Origin: an uncultured Clostridia bacterium
GTDB lineage: Bacteria; Bacillota; Clostridia; Oscillospirales; Acutalibacteraceae
Assembly (NCBI GenBank): GCA_944412445.1
Contig: CALYBJ010000019.1
Location: forward strand, 1 to 45,110
DNA: 45,110 nt
Direction: 5' to 3'
Positions 42,208 to 45,110 of the stretch are shown here, in pieces. The notes under the pieces were generated by a model, which was not told where the DNA came from, made no database searches, and was given only the letters and a program-made list of their open reading frames with translations. Positions within the stretch are counted from its first letter, which is position 1. The number at the start of each line of letters is the position of its first letter. The translations under genes and the position numbers were made by a program.

Positions 42208-42852
42208 TTAAGAGTGTTTCTTTTTTGCGGATTCGCTTTTTGAAGAGAACAGAAGCGGCTCGGCAAAGGAGAAAATCCTTGAAAAAATTCTTGCTATGAA
42301 GCCCACTAAAACGGCGGCAATAATAGTGCCTTCTCTGACGCCCTGAAGGTGTTTTGCAAAAATGAAGGAAAGCACTGCGGCGATTACTGACATCGAAACA
42401 TCAAAAACAACTTTCGTAACGCCGAATTCGGAATGAATAGTGGAGGATACGGCTCTTGCAAAGGATTCTCCGGGGAGCATGACAACATTTGAAAGCATTT
42501 CAAGATATACACCGAAGCCCAGAATTACGCATCCTATAACAAGGAAAATTATTTTAAAAATATATGTATCAAGCTCAATTCCGTTAAGCAAAAGCATTGT
42601 TAAATCAATAAAATATCCGAACAGAATTGAAACAGGTATTTGAAGAATGTGTTCAAGACGGAAGTTTTTCCGTAAAATAATAAGCTGCAAAACAATCAGA
42701 ATAAGGCTGAAGAAAATAGTAAAAGTTCCTAAAGTCATAGGGAAGCTCAGGCTTAAAACATAGGGGATAGAAGAAATCGGGGAAGTGCCCGGATCAGCTT
42801 TAGTTATGACGCTGACGCCCAATGAATTGATAAACAGTCCGATAAAAAACAC
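42208..42852 (-). CDS. YczE/YitT-like integral membrane protein
   Basis: A 214-residue protein with about five to six membrane segments and a basic C-terminus (SKSESAKKKHS). The N-terminal INSLGVSVITKADPGTSPISSIPYVLS and the later MLPGESFARAVSS stretch match the YczE/YyaS group of the YitT-like family, whose function is not established. The start is GTG 42852, with AGAGGT 5 nt upstream. It lies 28 nt downstream of a MarR gene on the same strand, so it is likely under that regulator; transport of a small molecule is a guess. Confidence 0.8.
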   Translation of the reverse strand: MFFIGLFINSLGVSVITKADPGTSPISSIPYVLSLSFPMTLGTFTIFFSLILIVLQLIILRKNFRLEHILQIPVSILFGYFIDLTMLLLNGIELDTYIFKIIFLVIGCVILGFGVYLEMLSNVVMLPGESFARAVSSTIHSEFGVTKVVFDVSMSVIAAVLSFIFAKHLQGVREGTIIAAVLVGFIARIFSRIFSFAEPLLFSSKSESAKKKHS

Positions 42853-42880
42853 AATGTACCTCTAAAATTTTTCCATAAAA

Positions 42881-43303
42881 TTAATTTTGTTCCTTTCCTG
42901 AAATATTATTATAAATTTTTATAAACGAATTGGTAAACATTTCTTTTTCCTCATGGGAAAAACCTTTAAAGGCTTCATCTTCAAGCCTAACGAAAATTTC
43001 ATCAACATTTTTTTGCAGAGTATATCCTTTTTCCGTAAGAAATACATGAAAATAACGGCGGTTGCCGTTTAGAGTTTTTCTTTCGATTATACCTTTTTCT
43101 TCCATGCCGTTTAAAATAGTTGTTAAGGTGGGAGGCTCAATATGGCATCCTACGGCGATCTGTTTTTGATTTTCACCGTTGTGCTCTTTAAGATAGTCCA
43201 GAATTCTCGGATGACCCATGGTAAGCTCCGAACCTTTCAGCTGAGCAAAAAGGTTCTTGTTGAAAATAGACTGACAAGCCATAAGAAGACTGTGAAGCTG
43301 CAT
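42881..43303 (-). CDS. MarR-family transcriptional regulator
   Basis: A 140-residue winged-helix repressor. The HTH core is HPRILDYLKEHNGENQKQIAVGCHIEPPTLTTILNGMEEKGIIERK, followed by the wing NGNRRYFHVFLTEKGY, both typical of MarR. MarR proteins bind palindromes as dimers and release DNA on binding phenolic or oxidised ligands; the ligand is unknown. GGAGGTG lies upstream of the ATG, and a perfect palindrome covers the start-site region of its own promoter, which implies autoregulation together with the membrane protein downstream. Confidence 0.93.
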   Translation of the reverse strand: MQLHSLLMACQSIFNKNLFAQLKGSELTMGHPRILDYLKEHNGENQKQIAVGCHIEPPTLTTILNGMEEKGIIERKTLNGNRRYFHVFLTEKGYTLQKNVDEIFVRLEDEAFKGFSHEEKEMFTNSFIKIYNNISGKEQN

Positions 43304-43337
43304 TCAGAAAGCACCTCCGTAGGTTGTTATTTTATAG

Positions 43338-43349
43338 TTAGCTTGCTAA
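43338..43349. promoter_or_regulatory. Candidate MarR operator
   Basis: TTAGCTTGCTAA, a perfect palindrome (TTAGC-TT-GCTAA), lies 2 nt downstream of the MarR promoter -10 box, over the expected start site. A related AGCTAA element follows at 43359-43364 between -35 and -10. Confidence 0.65.
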
Positions 43350-43351
43350 TA

Positions 43352-43380
43352 ATTATAAAGCTAATTATAAGGCAAGTCAA
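43352..43380 (-). promoter_or_regulatory. Promoter of the MarR operon
   Basis: Minus strand TTGACT (43375-43380), 17-nt spacer, TATAAT (43352-43357), about 50 nt before the MarR start. Confidence 0.8.
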
Positions 43381-43449
43381 TAATATTATAATAAAAAGGA
43401 AATATTCGGAACAATGCAAATATAATATAAGACAAAAAGATATTTTTTG

Positions 43450-43478
43450 TTTACTTTTTTCTTATGAAAGCTTATAAT
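43450..43478 (+). promoter_or_regulatory. Promoter of the GNAT gene
   Basis: TTTACT (43450-43455), 17-nt spacer, TATAAT (43473-43478). It overlaps an in-frame upstream ATG at 43477, which argues against that codon as the start. Confidence 0.65.
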
Positions 43479-43506
43479 GAACATAAAAAAACCGAAAGGA
43501 TTAAAA

Positions 43507-44046
43507 ATGAAAGTAAAAGAGGTTATTCTTGAGCCGTTAAAAGAGAAGGATAAAGAACAGTTTATAATAGAAAACCAGAGGGCGTTTAAGTACGGAGCCC
43601 TTGAGGAATTCGGAGTCCGTGACAATCACATTGATTTAAAGGGAGAGATTATTTCAAGAGAAACAATAGAAAAATCACTGTCCGGCTCCGGCAGCGAAGC
43701 GTTTTGGATAATTGCCGACGGAAAAGAGGCAGGAGGGTTGATTCTTTCAGTTGATAAGGAAACCTGCATAAATCATTTGGATATACTGTTTGTAAAACCT
43801 GAGGCGCACAGTAAAGGAATAGGTTACGGAGCATGGAAAGCTGTCGAGAAAATGTATCCTGAAACAAAGATTTGGGAAACATATACGCCTTATTTTGAAA
43901 AAAGGAACATACATTTTTATGTGAATAAATGCGGATTTCAAATTGTTGAGTTTTTTAATGAATATAACAGGGATCCGAATTTTACGGAAGATGAAAGCGA
44001 AGGACCTGATGAAATGTTTCGGTTTATCAAGATAATGAAGCAATAA
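43507..44046 (+). CDS. GNAT-family N-acetyltransferase
   Basis: A 179-residue acetyl-CoA-dependent acyltransferase. The GNAT core is seen in CINHLDILFVKPEAHSKGIGYGAWKAVEK, where SKGIGYG is the pyrophosphate-binding motif A, and KRNIHFYVNKCGFQIVEFF is motif B. The acceptor substrate is unknown. ATG 43507 is chosen because GAAAGGA precedes it and the promoter -10 covers the earlier ATG at 43477. It diverges from the MarR gene. Confidence 0.9.
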   Translation: MKVKEVILEPLKEKDKEQFIIENQRAFKYGALEEFGVRDNHIDLKGEIISRETIEKSLSGSGSEAFWIIADGKEAGGLILSVDKETCINHLDILFVKPEAHSKGIGYGAWKAVEKMYPETKIWETYTPYFEKRNIHFYVNKCGFQIVEFFNEYNRDPNFTEDESEGPDEMFRFIKIMKQ

Positions 44047-44053
44047 TTCAGCA

Positions 44054-44081
44054 AAAACACCGCCCTTGAAGGCAGTGTTTT
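44054..44081. terminator. Bidirectional terminator
   Basis: AAAACACCGCC (44054-44064) pairs with GGCAGTGTTTT (44071-44081) with one mismatch. It lies between the convergent GNAT and DUF4304-like genes. Confidence 0.75.
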
Positions 44082-44117
44082 CAGATTGAAATTTTAAAAT
44101 TAATTTATAAAAAAGAA

Positions 44118-44915
44118 TTATTTAATATTATAAAGAGTCATTCCAAGCTTCTGCGCCAAATCCTTTAAATAACTAAGGTGTCCCTTGTTCCCGCAGTATA
44201 AAGTAACATATCCGCTGTTGTTTCCTGTAACAGTTTCAGTGCGGTTTGATTTTTCATTGAAATAAGAAATCTTATCTCCTTTTTTCAAATATATTTTTTT
44301 CCCAAGGTTTATGAGCTGCAAATTTGTTTCCAGTTCTTGCTGGAAATACTGATTAAATAATGATTCCGCTTTTTTTAAATCGCCTTTTCTGCCCCAAATC
44401 ATTGCTTCATCCAAAAGAATATGTTCATTATTGCAGCTGTCAAAATTCGGATAATTTCGTCTGTATTTTAATATATTGTCTCTGCTGCTTAATATTTTAA
44501 AAACAGGTATAACATGAATACGCAGTTTTTCGATTATGTCCTCAGATATTTCGGCTGGATTTTTATTAGTGTCGTAGTACGAATCCGTTCCGTCTGCAAT
44601 GTATTCCAGACGTGTCTGCATATTACAATCATATTCACGGTAATATTTTTTTAACTTAGATGAAATAAAAAATTTTCTTTCTGAACATTCAGGCACACGA
44701 ATTCCGATATTAATCCATAAAATATTATAAACATCTTTTTGCGGACAACCGTTTTGGAAATTGATTACCTGAGATATGTCACCGTCAGTAAAACGGTGCA
44801 GCGTTCTGCCGTATTTTTTAAACCCCATAGGTTTTAAAAAATTAAATACATCGTTTTCGATTCGATTGACAGCTTCCACAGACGAAAATGTTTCCGATTT
44901 TGAAATATTAGTCAT
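44118..44915 (-). CDS. DUF4304-like protein
   Basis: A 265-residue soluble protein. The N-terminal part (about 15-130: FLKPMGFKKYGRTLHRFTDGDISQVINFQ then WINIGI) matches the DUF4304 pattern, a domain of unknown function found in many bacteria. The C-terminal half (about 150-265) has helical segments (DEAMIWGRKGDLKKAESLFNQYF) like a single TPR-type unit, and a Tyr/Gly-rich end. AAGGCGGTG precedes the ATG. It is monocistronic. Such proteins sometimes act as immunity proteins in contact-dependent systems, but no toxin is adjacent, so none is claimed. Confidence 0.75.
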   Translation of the reverse strand: MTNISKSETFSSVEAVNRIENDVFNFLKPMGFKKYGRTLHRFTDGDISQVINFQNGCPQKDVYNILWINIGIRVPECSERKFFISSKLKKYYREYDCNMQTRLEYIADGTDSYYDTNKNPAEISEDIIEKLRIHVIPVFKILSSRDNILKYRRNYPNFDSCNNEHILLDEAMIWGRKGDLKKAESLFNQYFQQELETNLQLINLGKKIYLKKGDKISYFNEKSNRTETVTGNNSGYVTLYCGNKGHLSYLKDLAQKLGMTLYNIK

Positions 44916-44935
44916 AAAAGCACCGCCTTTTATAA

Positions 44936-44964
44936 ATTATGACATAAAAATATAAATGTTTCAA
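44936..44964 (-). promoter_or_regulatory. Promoter of the DUF4304-like gene
   Basis: Minus strand TTGAAA (44959-44964), 17-nt spacer, CATAAT (44936-44941). Confidence 0.5.
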
Positions 44965-45001
44965 TAATAATATATAATGATAATAGTAAGAAAAATAAAA
45001 G

Positions 45002-45030
45002 CCTGTAAACAATTAAGCACTGTTTACAGG
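45002..45030 (-). terminator. Terminator of the tRNA-Ser gene
   Basis: CCTGTAAACA (45002-45011) and TGTTTACAGG (45021-45030) form a perfect 10-bp stem. On the minus strand CTTTTATTTTTC follows; on the plus strand TTTTTTT follows. Confidence 0.85.
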
Positions 45031-45036
45031 TTTTTT

Positions 45037-45110
45037 TGGCGGAGAGCAAGGGATTCGAACCCTCGAAACCGTTTTAGCAGTTTACACGATTTCCAATCGT
45101 GCTCCTTCGA
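45037..45110 (-). tRNA. tRNA-Ser (anticodon GGA), 5' end cut by the window
   Basis: On the minus strand the 3' end reads GCTCTCC-G-CCA, with T-loop GTTCGAATC, a long variable arm typical of tRNA-Ser, and an anticodon loop TTGGAAA with anticodon GGA. The first bases of the acceptor and D-arm lie beyond the window. Confidence 0.9.

Noticed and set aside
44118..44915. Toxin-immunity locus based on the DUF4304-like protein
   Set aside because: No polymorphic toxin, secretion signal or repeat of immunity genes is adjacent, so the claim would rest on the domain alone.
1..45110. Prophage, transposon or genomic island
   Set aside because: No integrase, transposase or phage gene was seen; the tRNAs at 17.2-17.4 kb and 45.1 kb are not flanked by direct repeats that I can recognise.

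Overview
The window looks like chromosomal DNA from an anaerobic, low-GC Bacillota of the class Clostridia, probably an Oscillospiraceae/Ruminococcaceae-type gut commensal. This is inferred from AT-rich intergenic DNA, strong GGAGG-type ribosome binding sites, TTGACA-N17-TATAAT promoters, an anaerobe's oxidative-defence set (rubrerythrin, rubredoxin fusion), glycan-degrading enzymes and exported proteins with Thr/Glu-rich linkers. No species can be named from sequence alone. I see no transposase, integrase, phage gene or CRISPR array; it reads as core genome.

Layout. 1-3.9 kb: sugar import and hydrolysis operon (GPH-type symporter, GH2 beta-galactosidase-like enzyme). 3.9-5.8 kb, minus strand: redox/oxidative-stress operon (hotdog thioesterase, flavin reductase-rubredoxin, rubrerythrin, small FTR-like Cys protein). 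5.9-9.9 kb: valS and folC. 9.9-12 kb: divergent XRE regulator and nicotinate phosphoribosyltransferase. 12.1-16.1 kb: envelope genes (a degenerate PP2C-like membrane protein with Thr-rich tail, an anchored GH25 lysozyme, an anchored protein of unknown function); a 79-bp tandem repeat lies between the last two. 16.2-18.4 kb: aldo/keto reductase, tRNA-Glu and tRNA-Met, an MTA/SAH nucleosidase and a TSCPD protein. 18.6-21.3 kb: a strongly codon-biased HemL-like aminotransferase with a double-domain class II aldolase. 21.4-26.1 kb: GH27 alpha-galactosidase with a membrane anchor and an inserted module, a secreted 3D-domain protein and a secreted alpha/beta hydrolase. 26.2-28 kb, minus: NUDIX and MATE.

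28.1-38.4 kb, minus: one long arginine/carbamoyl-phosphate operon, argC-argJ-argB-argD-argF-carA-carB, with a near-perfect ARG box beside its promoter. The last gene is the most striking object here: carB continues in frame into a complete diaminopimelate epimerase (DapF) with both catalytic cysteines, giving a 1346-residue CarB-DapF fusion. This would place a step of meso-DAP (lysine/peptidoglycan) synthesis on the same polypeptide and under the same control as carbamoyl phosphate synthesis.

38.6-45.1 kb: manA and an ABC-F ATPase, two small proteins (one Cys-rich, one BofA-like), a MarR regulator with a membrane protein and an obvious operator, a GNAT acetyltransferase, a DUF4304-like protein, and a tRNA-Ser cut by the window end.

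The best candidates for undescribed biology are the CarB-DapF fusion, the aminotransferase plus tandem aldolase pair (second aldolase domain without metal ligands), the membrane PP2C-like pseudophosphatase, and the GH27 with anchor and in-barrel insertion.
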